Shown here: in pieces, positions 1 through 12,486 of the stretch
How the letters are laid out: the number at the start of each line of letters is the position of its first letter
Position numbering within the stretch: the stretch's first letter is position 1
Origin: Carya illinoinensis
Taxonomy: Eukaryota > Streptophyta > Magnoliopsida > Fagales > Juglandaceae
NCBI RefSeq assembly: GCF_018687715.1
Contig: NC_056755.1
Location: 12,459,501 to 12,523,500 of the forward strand
Length of the DNA stretch: 64,000 nt
Reading direction: 5' to 3'
The notes under the pieces: generated by a model
The model's database searches: none
What the model was told of the DNA's origin: nothing
Seen by the model: only the letters and a program-made list of their open reading frames with translations
Program-made: the position numbers and the translations under genes

Positions 1-361
1 AAAGCCTATATACATGATTGTATCAAATTATATAATTTTTTGAAAGGTTTTTATTTATTTTTCTCGCCATTACTTTGTTTTGGTTGATAATTTTTGCATT
101 CGGGCATCCCAGGCAAATAAATTCCTTTATTGTGATTAACATAACAATTAAAGTTAGTTTCAGGATTCTATAGATCCTTAAGTGAAAACTGTGTCAATCG
201 AGATGGAAGTCAATGAGACTGCTCGATTTCCATTTGTCCAAGACAAAAAAAGAAAAAAAAAAAAAAAAAAACGAAAGAAGAAGATTGTTAAGCATACCAA
301 TTACCATAAACCTGTACTTTGTTTCTGTCAAATATTTTGATCAATTATTTTCAGTCAAAAT

Positions 362-640
362 AGGTCCGTTTAGATATTGATTTGAGTTGAAATGAATTGA
401 ATTTTTTATAAATAGTAGTGAGTTGAGATGGTTGAGTGAGTTTTATGGAGCCTACCTAAGATGAGTTTAGATGTGTTTGAATGTTACGATGAGTTTAGAT
501 GTATTTATGGAAAATTGAAAAAGATTACGGGCTTCGCGTGTAAAGAGATGTTGAGTTAAAAAAGATTATGGTCGTACGTGTAAAGAAGTTTTGAATAGAA
601 ATGAGTTCAGTAATTTAAAAGTTGAGTATTTAATTGTTAG
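362..640. repeat. AT-rich MITE-like repeat, diverged
   Basis: The stretch starts with a GTTTAGAT-type end and continues with GAGTTGAGATG-like words and an ATAAATAGTAGTGAG core. These words recur in shorter repeats near 29.5, 49.8, 50.2 and 62.1 kb. No coding potential is visible. The boundaries are by eye and no terminal inverted repeat or target duplication was confirmed. Confidence 0.4.
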
Positions 641-644
641 ATTC

Positions 645-828
645 AATTTAAAATTAGACTGAATTCAGTTTAAGTTCTAAATTAGATTGAATCATGCAAA
701 TTTTAAACTGAACTCAGTCTAAGTTCCAAACGAGATTGAATCTAGTTTAAGTTTCAAATGAGATTGAATCATGCAAATTTTAAACTAAACTCAATCTAAA
801 TTCCAAACGAGACTGATTCATGCAATCA
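645..828. repeat. Degenerate tandem repeat, about 87-bp period
   Basis: The segment GATTGAATCATGCAAATTTT occurs at about 685 and again at about 772. Shorter related words (CAGTCTAAGTTCCAAACGAGA and similar) lie between and after, so the 87-bp unit itself looks like a duplicated unit of about 43 bp. The repeat follows the MITE-like sequence directly and may belong to it. Confidence 0.6.
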
Positions 829-982
829 AGGTTAATAGCAAGTTCATTTCATAAAAGATACTGAATTTGTTAAGAAGCAGTGGCACATTAACATGTCCTT
901 GACAACTTGCAAAATAAATAATTAAAGATATTACTAATTAGGCTAACAATTCAATGCAGCAGAATATCTAAATTAAAATTAG

Positions 983-1067
983 TGGGGTGAGAGAGGCTCG
1001 AACTCTCGACCTCAGGATAACTCAGAAGCTATGAGACCTACGCGCTAGCCAACTGCGCCACCACCCC
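983..1067 (-). tRNA. tRNA-Met (CAU), elongator, with 11-nt intron
   Basis: The reverse strand folds as a complete cloverleaf. It has a 7-bp acceptor stem starting GGGGUGG and ending UCACCCC plus discriminator A, a D-arm with GCGC stems, a T-arm with GAGAG/CUCUC stems around UUCGAGC, and anticodon CAU (plus-strand 1031-1033). An 11-nt intron (plus-strand 1019-1029) sits one base 3' of the anticodon, the position known for plant elongator tRNA-Met genes, so this is not the initiator tRNA. No CCA is encoded, as expected for a nuclear gene. It is probably functional, because no stem mismatch beyond ordinary wobble was seen. Confidence 0.95.
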
Positions 1068-1820
1068 GTTGATGTTTGATGTCGCATTTTTGAATCCTTG
1101 ATAAATTATAGATGGACCTGAACCTCATGTTTAATCTATAATGTAGCTCCGGAATCATTTTCAATTAATGGTGGGCGGGACCCAACTGCCCAGAAATCGG
1201 CCTGCATGCTTACTTTCCGATATTTGAAGGCTATCTATAAATTTTTGTTAAAAGTTTTATGGCCAGTTAAAAGTTTTATAAGCACTCAATTTTACGTTTT
1301 TTTTATATATTTTATTGATGTAATTGATTGTATTATTTTTTTAATATAAAATAAATATTGAATTTTGCAAAATGTATAAGAAGCATAAAAATAATTATAC
1401 GTAATAAAATTAATTTTTTAATAATAAATTTTCCTCTAGCTCATTCTACCGAGTAATTGATTATTATTAAAAAAGTTCCAATATTTGATGGTCTTGCAAG
1501 AATTTCATTACACACGATATAAGTCGATCCCAAAAACAATATCCATCAATTACAGATCATAGATAGAGAACCCAACATTACATAACTGAGGCTGTAACCA
1601 TAATAGCAAAATTATTAATATTTTAAGAACTGCTATAGACACAAAGATATTATATAAAAATAATTTTATAAATTGACGTGATTTTACGTAATTCATTAAA
1701 TTTATTTTACAATAAAAATAATTTTATAATCTGACGTATCACGTCAAATCACGTCAACTTGTGAATTTATTTTTATATATTCTTTTTATGTCTAAAGTAT
1801 TTCAGTAATATTTTTGACAT

Positions 1821-3799
1821 TCACTCACTGTATGGCCAATGCAGAGCTTGCTTAATCAATCTTTCGAAATTGTTGTAAGATGAGCCTCCGACATCAGTAG
1901 CTTCCTCTGCTTTCTTCTTCCATTCTATTGCCTTTTGCCTCATCGCCTTCCCCTTATCCCCTCCCATCATTTCCTTTATCAGTGCTTCGATCTCATCACG
2001 TTTTACATCATGGTTGACCTCCATGCCAATCCCCCATGTGGTGCAGATATACCGACAATTTGGTTGTTGATCTGCGAAAAATGGCCAGCAAATAAGAGGC
2101 ACACCGCAACAAACACTTTCCAAAGTAGAATTCCACCCACAATGTGTCAGGAAAACGCCCACTGCTGGGTGTGCTAGCACTTGTTCTTGGGGGCACCAAC
2201 TTGCTATCAATCCCCGGTCTTTTGTCTCCTCAAAGAATTCTTCAGGCAACATTGCAGAGTCTCCCATCACTACATCAGGCCTAACAATCCACAAAAACGG
2301 GTGCTTGCTATTTGCAAGCCCCCATGCAAACTCCTTCAGATGTTGTTCGGTCATAACAGTCACGCTGCCATAATTCACATAAACAACTGAATTGGGTTCT
2401 CTTTTGTCAAGCCATTGGAGGCATTTCGTGTCTTCTTTCCATAAGCTTGCACTTAGAGACTTGAATTGGCTATCAGGAACATGCCGGCTTAGCAGGGGAA
2501 GCGGACCTATGTTGTAAATATTGCGAGGGAATTTGGTCGAAATTGCCTCGAGTACTTCATATTCAAACTCATCAAATGTGTTGAAGATGATCGCTGCAGA
2601 ATTCAAGCAATTTCGTGCTTCTGATCCCATAAAGTCGAACATGGTTTCCGTGATGTCGGTGGTTCTAATGAAGCTAGGGAGGTCCTTGAGCCGGATGTTT
2701 TTCATGCCTGGAATCCAGTTGATTGGTGTGTCAAGCGTCCCATCATCTTTGAAAGTTTCGTCTGTAACACGAGAAAGACAGATTTATGTTTTTAGGAAAC
2801 GTTGTTCGATTGATTCTAAATATGAACGGCAAAATCTTTTTCCCCTTTCCATGCTTGTTTCCATGCAATCCTTCCATATCTTTGTCACTGCTCTTTCAAG
2901 TTTTACAACATCAAATCACGTTGATAATACGAAATTACATTTCCCATAATAATATTTCAGTTTTACATATTTTCTTTTGTAATTTTAGTTCTGAAAAGTT
3001 TATTTAATTAGTAGGAGCAATTTTTACAGATTTATAAACAATAACATGCATGAATTTATGTATTTGGGAAAGAATATTGTGTAGTATTTTGGATAGTTTA
3101 GTATCTTATTTTGATTATCCATTTCTGCTTGCAGAATTTCTTTGGAGACATGTGATTCCGACAATAGTTAAGGTCATGTTTAATGAGTTTCTTCATTATT
3201 ACTAATCATACGGTACAACCGATCCTGCTTAATTACGATCATCCAGCTAGTTCTACTAAGAAAACAAAAAAAATAGCCAAAGTACCTTTGAAAGGAATGA
3301 TTCCTCTCTTGATGAGTTCAGTAAAGGTAAGATATCCCATAAAGCCACAAGCTGAGGCAGTCCAGAGTTGAGCCTCCGGGATGCCTAATTCTTGAGCAAC
3401 TTTACTTCCAAAACCCATAACTCCATCTGATACTATGCAACTAACAGGAGGCACTTCATCAGACTTTAGAGAGTTGAGCTTAAGTACAAGCTCTTTGAAG
3501 GGGGCCAAGCAGTTCTTTCTTGTTGAGTCACACAGGGCCGGGACTTCTTGAGTTGCATCGCGGTCAGAGGGTGGCATCCCGTCTGGAATTGTTTCGAACC
3601 TGAAATCCGGTAGGCCCTTCACATGGTCGGGTCCTTTGGACCGGATTAAGCGCATGTGGTTGAACTCAGTGTTGACAAAGGTTACGTGGAAACCCTTGAA
3701 GTGCAGGAGCTTGGCAAAGTGCATCATGGGGGTCACATGCCCTTGTGAGGGGTATGGGACACATACTGCATGGGGTTTCTTTGCTCCCACTGAACCCAT
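1821..3799 (-). CDS. UDP-glucosyltransferase, UGT85A-type (two exons, intact)
   Basis: This is a family 1 plant glycosyltransferase predicted to move glucose from UDP-glucose to a small acceptor in the cytosol. Exon 1 is 3286-3799 and exon 2 is 1821-2761. They are separated by a 524-bp GT-AG intron at phase 1, and the spliced frame is 484 aa without stops, a normal family length. The N-terminal acceptor domain has the catalytic His in PSQGHV (His21) and its partner Asp in VSDG (Asp125). The C-terminal donor domain carries the 44-residue PSPG box (residues 360-403: WCPQ, HCGWNS, then E, P and a final DQQ). One oddity is CCGVP in place of the usual CGGVP within the box. The UGT85A assignment rests on the motifs [22 protein letters not shown] and LDTP-W-PGM. 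The family includes cytokinin, iridoid, monoterpenol and cyanohydrin glucosyltransferases, so the acceptor cannot be read from sequence. The closest relative in the window is the divergent copy at 15327. Confidence 0.95.
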
Positions 3800-3880
3800 C
3801 TCTGGCCGGCAAATTGAGCTATCTTGGTGGAATCAGAGTTCGAGGGTACTTGATATATATATAGCTTACTAAGCTTTGCG

Positions 3881-3889
3881 CCTTTTATA
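3881..3889 (-). promoter_or_regulatory. TATA box of the minus-strand UGT85 gene
   Basis: TATAAAAGG on the minus strand lies about 82 bp upstream of the ATG, preceded by a run of T and followed by GCGCAAAGCTTAG. The same arrangement (T-run, TATAAAAGG, GCAAAC-TAAGC) precedes the plus-strand UGT copy. Similarity continues upstream through a TTAATACCAAA-like word, which supports a real and shared core promoter. Confidence 0.7.
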
Positions 3890-3899
3890 GAAAAAATGT

Positions 3900-5600
3900 T
3901 TGGTATTAACCCTGAGATGGAGTAGTGGAAGTATTTCATAAACTGTTAAGAGTTGTAAGAGATGATTCATCAGACATTACAACTAACCAATGTTAAGAAT
4001 TCCCCTTTGAATAATACTGACAAAAAGATTCCCTTTATACAGTAGAGATCTAGATGAATCGGTTTAAAAGAATTTAGAAGAAAGATGGGGGATAGTTGTA
4101 TGTTTTAGGTCTTGAAAATTGACATCTAGTATAGTTTCTGAGTTTAAAGAAAAAGTCCAGATATTTTTCCCTCGAATTTTAGAAGCCATGGAGTTTTTCA
4201 ATTTCTTTTTGAGTTATAACAGGGTGATTTTTCATATTTCTGGTGGGTTATGGGAGATGTCTTCAATTTTTTAAATTAAAAAAAAAAGGAACTTGGGGAC
4301 CCCAATATTCATGATTGAAAGAGCTAGAGAGATTTCATTACATCCTAAAATTGCCACTCTAGTATCCAAGCTAACATTCTTTATATTATGTCTTCTAACC
4401 ATTAAAAGGTTGCAATGTGCACCATATGTTAATTAATTAAGTTAACTACGTACTTTTCGTTCATCTTTAAGCTGATCATAAGATAGTCGGAGTATGCAGC
4501 TTCTGTTTTTTTAAATTCATAACTTAAGGATGCAAAAAGTAGCAGAAGTATTAATTTAAGACAGCACTGAATAATAAGTAGCACTTAAAAAGTGATGCTA
4601 TTTTCTCCTAAAATGAAGTAAAACAAAATCATCACTTTCGGTTGCATCGTTTGAATCTTTTTTTCTTTTTGTCGTTTTCGTTTTCCGAATGAGCCGGTGA
4701 ACACGGTCGTTTGTACAGTCAAGATCATACTGTGGATTATCTAGTAATTATTGGGTGTCTGAATTATGAAACTTGTCTTCATGTCCTTTTAAGCAAGCCG
4801 GCTGATGCATATCACCAAGTCTCCAAAATAATGGATGGAGGTCTTGGCCCGCCATCTAATCCAAAAAGTAAAAATAAAATAATAATAATTATTGGGTAAT
4901 GCACTTTGAATCTACCATTCTCTACCAGAAAGAGTAGGGAAAACAAAAAAGAAGTACCATTCTTTTGACAAGTTCAATCGTTATATAAAATTATCATGTC
5001 ATGTCATTTCTAAATCTAAACGTGTCCTTAATCAGCTTGAAAGTTTTTTAATATTAATACTAACGTAAATTAAGTCAAATTAACCGGCAATTAGAATATT
5101 ATACATTGGAATTTGGAGGAGATCGATCAGATCGTGTCATCATCCATTGTCCTCTTTCGCTTCATACACACACAAACACACACACACACGACTCCTTTGT
5201 AACCATAGCTTTGAAGCATTTGCCTTAAAATGGTTGGTTGAGTTGAGGACCAAATAGCAAAAGAACACATATCATGTAATATCTGTCAAAAAAATCATTT
5301 GAATGCATTGCTGTCTAACCCCATATATGCATGATATCTAATTTATATACGAAAACTCAAAGCAAACAGAACTTTGCCAACATATTAGATAGTCAAATTA
5401 AGATGATGATCATGTGCTCTGAATTTGAATTGTCTTTATTTTTTCGTTATATGCTTTTGTCTGCTCCAAAAGCCACCGAGCTAGCTGTCAGAATGGGATC
5501 ATTTCCAGTTAAAAATGTTGGGATCTTTTCGGTAGATGCTCTTTTAGATGCAAGCCCTTACATGCATGCATCAGTGTGTTCTATCTAAATTCCAGACTAG
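3900..5600. other. AT-rich spacer upstream of the UGT gene
   Basis: No convincing coding sequence is visible. Reading frames of 60-85 codons here have no recognisable motif. A short (CA)n run (about 5165-5188) is the only simple repeat noted. The first few hundred bases are presumably promoter of the minus-strand UGT. Confidence 0.5.
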
Positions 5601-5620
5601 GTGCCAACTTACGTGTCTTT

Positions 5621-5870
5621 ATGCTCAAATTTTAGTCAAGGATAGACATCATACTCAACTTACGTGTCTTTATGCGTAAGGATGGAACCATCCTCCAGAC
5701 CTTAGCACGGGAGAAGGTCAGTACTTCTCGCGCGCGGTGTCCAAAATGCTCAAATTTCAGTCAAGGATAGACATCATGCTCAACTTACGTGTCTTTATGC
5801 GTAAGGATGGAACCATCCTCCAGACCTTAGCACGTGAGAAGGTCAGTACTTCTCACGCGCGGTGTCCAAA
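5621..5870. repeat. Perfectly phased 125-bp tandem duplication
   Basis: Copy 1 is 5621-5745 and copy 2 is 5746-5870, both starting ATGCTCAAATTT and ending GGTGTCCAAA, with only about four differences seen. The word CAACTTACGTGTCTTTATGC also occurs once more just before copy 1 (about 5605), so an older partial unit is present. The units include CACGTG/CACGGG and GCGCGCGG stretches, unusually GC-rich for this spacer. No coding frame spans them. Confidence 0.85.
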
Positions 5871-5879
5871 TCCACTTTA

Positions 5880-7260
5880 ATTTGTTTTCTTGGCTCTAGC
5901 TAAGGGGGGGAGGGGACCTTTCATTTCATTCTTTTTCTTTAAAAAAAAAAAAAAAACCCAAGGATCATATTTTGTTGTTTCGAAGATGGATGAACTTTAA
6001 ATACTTCTTAAAATTGTTTGTTATGTGTCAAATACAATTGGGCACATATCGTTGCACGTACGTGTTAGTTTTGAGTAATAGAAGTTGGGCTTGTCTGTGT
6101 GGAGCTTGATTTTCTAATTTAGTGACATGATTTGACAAGAATTTGTTGCGATTTTTTGATGGAGTTTCAACGCGACTTGGACTGTTTTTAGCTCTTAAAA
6201 CCAATCTAATTTGCTAATTAAGGTTTTACTATATATATATACATTGTATTATTTTGTACGGCTGTTGTACTATTGTATTGTTTATTCGACTATCATCTAA
6301 AATAAATTTTTTTCGTAATTTTGTGGATATAGACTCGTTGTCAAACTACATAAATTTTGTGTGTCGTGTGTAATTAATTTTGTTTTTACTTTACTTTTTC
6401 TCTTATCTTTCCTAACAATAGAAACACATGCAATTGGACATGGAATAAATGTTATATGACAAATTTTGTATAGAGCATACATGTATTGTGAGTTTTCCGC
6501 ACATACATTTATCTTTTAAATCATAAAGACATGTCACTCAAATAAAATTTACGGATTAATATAATTTTATGTGATACATAATTCATAATATTAGATCATG
6601 TCCTTTTAACTTTTATTACTATCAGATTGATTTATCACATCAACATTTATTGCTATCTAACTCAAATGTTTATTATGTTAATACTCATCAACTTGGATTT
6701 GAAAACAATTAATGGATCAAGATTTAAAAACCAGTCGTTAATTTTTGGAATTCAATTAATACTGTTATATTAAGAATATTTTAGATGATCTGTTAATAAG
6801 AATAAGAATAATTAAAAAATAATAATAAATAGTTTATAAATAATAATAAAATAATCTGAAAATATCTGATCAGAATAGTTGTATCCCTAAACAAACTCTT
6901 TAACTTTTGCTAGTCACTAATTATCTCTCCCTTAATTACCTCTTCTCGTTTGTCATTACTAATTAAATTACTATAACTAGTCCGTGACCCTTATAATGTG
7001 TAGAAATAATTAATTCACTATCATGCATTAATTATCTAAAATATACGTACGTCACAAAAGTTACTTTTTCAGTTTCAATGTTAAAAAAATCGTGTTAATT
7101 TATTGTGATAATAAATATAATATAATGATTCCTCAATAGAATATTAAAAAGATATTTAAAGAATCTCTATAGACGAGAAATACTAGTCACAAAAAAATTT
7201 ATAAACTAATATAATTTGATGTGATATATTATATTGTAAAATTACATTTAAAGAAATTCT
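5880..7260. other. AT-rich spacer, no gene seen
   Basis: This stretch holds an A-run near 5941, a short TA run near 6230 and long AT-rich sequence. Reading frames are short and compositionally biased, and nothing in them is recognisable. Confidence 0.5.
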
Positions 7261-7284
7261 AGGAATAGTCATCGCATGAAGTCG

Positions 7285-8271
7285 GCATGCAGTCGCCACG
7301 TCATCAGCTGCATTTTTAATTGATTTGTTTGTCAAAACCGAGATAGAAAGAATAGAAAACAGGAAAGAACGAAATACCAGACTTGGATTTCATTCCAGCA
7401 ACCCTCTCTTTGTCTCTCGATTGTAGACCTTGACGGTGAGAGAGAAGTCCCAGCTGTAGACATTGACGGTGAGAGAGAAGGAGAGGTCGTGGGTAAGTCC
7501 AGGCGACGAATTGATTCGAACGCTGTTGAGGCGGACTAGAGTTGGATGGTTGGGTCGGATGGGTTGAGGAGAAAGATGGTTAGGAGGAGGAGGATAGTGG
7601 CGGTGGCGTAGACGAGATAGTGGCGACTCCGATGGCGACATGGATTTCATTCCAGTGACCCTCTCTTTCTCTCTCGAGTTTGGTTCATACAAATTGCAAG
7701 AGATGTTCAACACCAGCAAATCTTTCCAGATTCTAATGGCTTATTCCGCCTTGTTTGGTTTTGTCCCATTAGCGTTCCGCTCGAGCACTCGGCCAGGATC
7801 ATTTGGAAATGGTCTCATCCATGATCGCCTCTGCAATCCACCAAGTCATCGTCAACGGCGCTGCCCTTCTCTCCTGCACTCAGACCCCAAGACTAATTGA
7901 ATCCGTTCCCAACTCAACGATTCCTCCCAAAATCCTCGGGGAATCTTCGGGTTCATTGAAGGAAGAGGCTTTTGACGAGGGTGTGAAGGACAAGGTTTTA
8001 GTTGCAAAGCCAGATGACTCAGAAATAGTGGAGCTCAACACCGTGGAACTGATGGCTCAACATTATACACTTGACGTATGCGGGAGATGCAAATCTACAG
8101 ATGCATATGAGAGCGCATGGGAACCAGTACAAGACCCCCAAGGCCTTGTATTCTATAAAGGTGATCGGGCAAAAACATGAATGAAATGGTGCCGTTTCTC
8201 CAATCCCAAAAATGATGCCGTTTCAATAAAGAAGGCTGCCCGTACGCGCCGTTTGTGCGCCGACTGCATCC
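7285..8271. other. GC-rich island bounded by an imperfect 15-bp inverted repeat
   Basis: Base composition jumps to roughly 50% GC for about 0.9 kb, against roughly 30% in its flanks. GCATGCAGTCGCCAC at 7285 is matched imperfectly in inverse orientation by GCGCCGACTGCATCC near 8257. The phrase GATTTCATTCCAG-N2-ACCCTCTCTTT occurs twice as a direct repeat (about 7386 and 7645). A captured gene fragment between mobile-element ends is possible. No target duplication was recognised, so this remains tentative. Confidence 0.35.
7809..8180 (+). CDS. Unrecognised 123-aa reading frame in a GC-rich island
   Basis: An ATG-started frame of 123 codons lies in the GC-rich island. I do not recognise the product. 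The N-terminus (residues 1-25) is moderately hydrophobic, the middle (about 40-75) is acidic, and the C-terminal part has a CGRCK pair of cysteines followed by an aromatic/acidic segment ending FYKGDRAKT. The composition and codon texture look protein-like compared with the flanks. It could be a single exon of a host gene, a captured gene fragment or a chance frame. No promoter, splice partner or neighbouring exon could be assigned. A copia fragment starts about 140 bp downstream. Confidence 0.35.
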   Translation: MVSSMIASAIHQVIVNGAALLSCTQTPRLIESVPNSTIPPKILGESSGSLKEEAFDEGVKDKVLVAKPDDSEIVELNTVELMAQHYTLDVCGRCKSTDAYESAWEPVQDPQGLVFYKGDRAKT

Positions 8272-10339
8272 AGCGTTTCTCTTACTTTTATCATAAAATA
8301 GATTTAACGTATCACATAAACTATATCAATTTATAAAGAGAAGCGACACCGAGTTCTTTAGTAAAAATGTCACCAATATTGTTTGAGGGGTAAACATGAG
8401 AGGTGGTACTAATTAGACTAGCTTGAAGCTTCTCTCGAACAACATAATATTCAATATCTATGTGTTTTGTGTGCTTATGGAATACCAAATTTGCTGTGAT
8501 GTGTTGGGCAGCCTTATTATCACAATAGAGAATAACTGGTTGAGGATGTGGAATGGTCAAAGTCTATAAAATAGAAACAAGCCAAGTGAGTTCCATGGAG
8601 CGGTATTTAGCTTTTGAAAAGGATCGAGAAACTATGCTTTGTTTATTTGATTTCCATGAAATGGGTGAATTATCCAGAAATATGCAGTAGCTTGTAATAG
8701 AACGTTTGTTTTCCAAGCAGCTAACCCAATCATAGTTGCAATATGCTTGAAAGTGCACGAATGAGTTAGCAGGAAAAAAAATATTCCTTGGCCAGGTGAA
8801 CCTTTGATGCAGTGCAGAACACGGTAAGCAACATCCAAATGTGGTTGGGTAGGAGTAGCCATAAATTGGCTTAAAACTTGAACGGAATAAGTGAGAAGTG
8901 GTCATGTAAGATTGAGTGAGGTACACGAGGCGACCAACAAGGTTGGGGTTGATGGTGGGATCATCTAAAAGAGCACCATTAGAACTAGTGAGTTTCAAAT
9001 TTTGTTGCATGGGAAAAGGTGATTGTCAAGAACCAAGAAAACCACTATCCTGAAGAATATCTAGAGTGTATTTATGCTGACATAAGGAAATGCCTCTGCT
9101 TGAGCATACAACTTTGAGGTCGAGAAAATATTTCAAAGGGCCAAGATCTTTAAGCTTAGTGAGTGTTAAGTTGAGTGGTAAGCTGATCAATGGCAAGAGT
9201 GTTGTTGTTGGTGATAACAATGTCGTCAACATAAACTAACAAGGCAATAAAAGAGGAGCATGTTTGAAGAGTGAATAAGGAGTAGTTTGCTTGTGATTGA
9301 CTGAAACCATGTTGAAGCAAAGTTGAGAACTTGGCAAACCATTGTCAGGATGTTTGTTTTAAGCCATAGAATGACTTATTAAGATGGCAAACATTGTGCG
9401 CCCCTGTTGAGTGAAGCTGGGAGGGAGAGACGTATAAAACTCTTCATGGAGATCACCATGCAAGAAGGCATTGTTGATGTCTATTTGACATAAGTGCCAA
9501 TTCTGGATAGATGCAATAGCAAGAAGGCATCAGACTATGAAGATAGGCAGGTGCAAGACGAGTGACGAGAATGTGTAGTGGAAGGGGAAGGAGATGGGAA
9601 GTGAAAAGGGAGGGTTTGGATTATCATGGGCAAGTGCAAGACATGGTAAGGCTAAGGAGGAGTCTTTTTGAGATGAAGAAGTGGGTGAGGGGTCTGGTAA
9701 GGGTGAAAACCGAACCAATCAATTCTGTTTTATGCCCAAATTGAAACATTTTAGGCATAGAAATCGATCGGTATAAAGGGGTAAAACTGGCCGAATTGGT
9801 TCCAGCTGTTTCAAGGTTGGTTTGGGCCAGTGTTTTGGGCCCTTTTTTCTTACCCAATTCAGCATTTTTATGGGCTTTTTATTTATTTATTTTCCCTCAA
9901 TTCATCATCCAATATCTTTTTGATTTTTTTTTTCTCAATTCATCATCCAAGATTTTCTCAATTAATCATAGTTAGGAACTAGTAACTATATTACTTACTA
10001 CTTACTACATAATTAATAAAAAAAAAACTAGATGTTTAGTATTACATATTACAAAACAAGTCAAGTTGTCTTAAGCATAGCAAAGTACTAGTAAAAAACA
10101 TAGCATAAATAAATAAAAACAAATTGTCTTAACCATAACAACAATGCAAAAAATAAAAAATATCAATTTTCATGTTTGCTCATTGCTGCTTTCAAGCCTT
10201 CAACCTTCAATCTTCAATAGTTGTTATGTTTGATTGTGTGCCCAACTCTATATACAAATATTAATAAATATTAATAATAAGAATAAAAAATCAAATGTTA
10301 GTGAATTTGGATTATGAAAAATACTAAAATTAAATTACA

Positions 10340-12486
10340 ATGAAAATAAAGAAAACATTACTTGATTCTACTACGAAACTCTTCATATTATCCATAGTCT
10401 CCCGGATATCAATGGCTATTGACGGATGCCTTAACTAATTTTGAGTGCAAATAAGTGCCTCAACGGCTATCGGAGCCAACAGACTTTGAAAAAGATCAAG
10501 CACACGACCTCACGTACTAAATTTTGCCTCATACGCAATTGTGGAAATAGGCATGACCAATAAGTCTTGTGCAATCCTCGTGAGTATATAATATTTAGGC
10601 TCATTAATTTTTCACTAAGTCAATAAGTCAAACGATGGGCTGAATGCATTACAACCATTTGATAAATATCGATCAATTTCTGTTTTGACAATAATAGATC
10701 CTATGGCAACAGATGCCCTATACCACTCGTGGAACCATGTGGTCTCATGTTTGCCATCACCATTATTCATGGTTCTAGATGTTGGAGGGGGTTCATGAAC
10801 TTGACTACTCATGGTGGAACCGAATGTAGCTTTATACTCCTCATACAAATATACTAATACATGTCTCACACTTGAGACCAACTTCTCAGCACGAAACTCA
10901 GCATGAAGTTTCTTTAGGTGGAAAGTAAGAAGCCCTAACTTGCTTCGTGGATCAAGCACAATAACAATTAGCATGAACAAGTTCATCATTTCCAATGACC
11001 TCCAATACTTATTATATTTTGTTTTCATGTTTATAGTTATACTCCTCAAAGAACTATTAGTACTATCGCTCAACATAATCAATTCATTTGAAGATCACAA
11101 ATCTCCAAAAATTGATATTGGCTGTCATATATAAAGATCCAGAAAATCTATTAGTGTTATCACAAAACATTTTAAAAAACTTAACAAACAATAGCACTGT
11201 CTCCCACTCCCTAGTTTTAGGAGATCCCATGTGCCCATCATCCAAGTAAGAGAGGAAATTATAATCCTCACTCTTCATTTGCCTGAAAGCCTTCTCAAAC
11301 GTCTAAGCCGCCTCCAACATCATATAGGTTAAGTTCCTCGTGTCTGTATATTAAGACACAACATTTTCTTACAATCATTTTTTTTTTTTCTGCACATCTC
11401 TTAAACTTATCTAATCTTGTGGGGGATTAATGCATATATCTAACTACATTTTTAACCATTGTGATGACATCATTGCACTCATTCAAACATTCATTCACAA
11501 TACGATTCAATATATGAGCAAAACATCTTATATGCATATACTTACTCCCAACACATTCCCTGTAAAAAAATTGTTTCAAATATGAAACTGTAATATCATT
11601 CAAACTTACATTATCGACAGTTACAGTAAATATTCTATCAATGCCCCAATCAGGTAAGCATGACTCAATATATCTCCCAATAGTATCCCCTCAATGATTA
11701 GGAATTAAACAAGAATTAATTTTTATTTTTATTTTTATTTATTTTTATGTTTTATGAAATTTCAATCCTTATCAATGAAGTGTATAGTTAGACACACATA
11801 ATTCAAATTTTGTACCGATGTCTATGTATCCGTTGTCAATGAAATCCTCATGCCACCATCTTTAACCACTTTTTTAAGTTTCCCATTTTCTAATTCATAC
11901 AATTTTATATAATTTCTTGCAACTATGACACGGCATGACACTTTAAACCAAGGTTCAAGAGACCAACACACTTTTCTAAATTTCTGTCATCCAACAATTT
12001 TAATGGCATCTTATCAATAATTATCATCTATGCAATAGCCAATCTCACAACCTTTTCACTATATTTGTGAGTTATAAGACTATTTAATGTATTACCACCA
12101 CTCTCTCCAACCCCCTCCTCAGGTGTTACCTCACTAGTCAATGTTTTTTGGTACTTATTCAAAGGCCTACGTTTATGAGGATTTTTAAGACATGAAGGTA
12201 AATGATTTTGCATTGTTGAAATTCTTTTCCTCTTTGAGTGGCAAGCGTATGTCTTGCCACAATAATTACATTTAGCCTTTGGATTATCTACAAGACAACC
12301 TTCCACCTTTGTAAAATGGTCCCATACAATCAATGGATCATTCCCTTTCTGTTTTTTAGGTAATGGACAAGTACTACTAATAGGGGCACTAAGGAATTTT
12401 GATGTTTGGGTCTCTCTCAAATCATCTCCCAAGTTAATTGTTGGTTCATTTGAATCAACATCAATGAGAGTCGATGAAGAATTCAT
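10340..12486 (-). pseudogene. hAT transposase (BED finger to hAT dimerisation domain), broken
   Basis: Reading on the minus strand, the N-terminal frame (12486-12028) has a BED zinc finger: W-x2-F, then CNYC and a downstream HLPSC. The middle (11278-10615) has hAT catalytic-region signatures, VLLFVKFF, FSGSLYMTANI, KYNKYWRSLEMMN and VVLDPRSKLGLL in spirit, and is split by a stop near 11083. A C-terminal hAT dimerisation segment follows (about 10600-10400, PISTIAYEA-FST, GRVLD, ALICTQN) with further stops. The layout matches plant RICESLEEPER-like hAT transposases that cut and paste DNA in the nucleus. Several internal stops and a gap of unreadable sequence (about 11290-12020) mean this copy cannot encode an active enzyme. 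Confidence 0.85.

Noticed and set aside
2521..3007. Plus-strand frames over the minus-strand UGT and its intron
   Set aside because: They are antisense shadows of an intact two-exon gene.
5600..5870. CRISPR-like repeat array
   Set aside because: Two long tandem copies without spacers in a plant genome; not a CRISPR array.
10940..11134. 64-aa plus-strand frame
   Set aside because: It is antisense to the hAT transposase.
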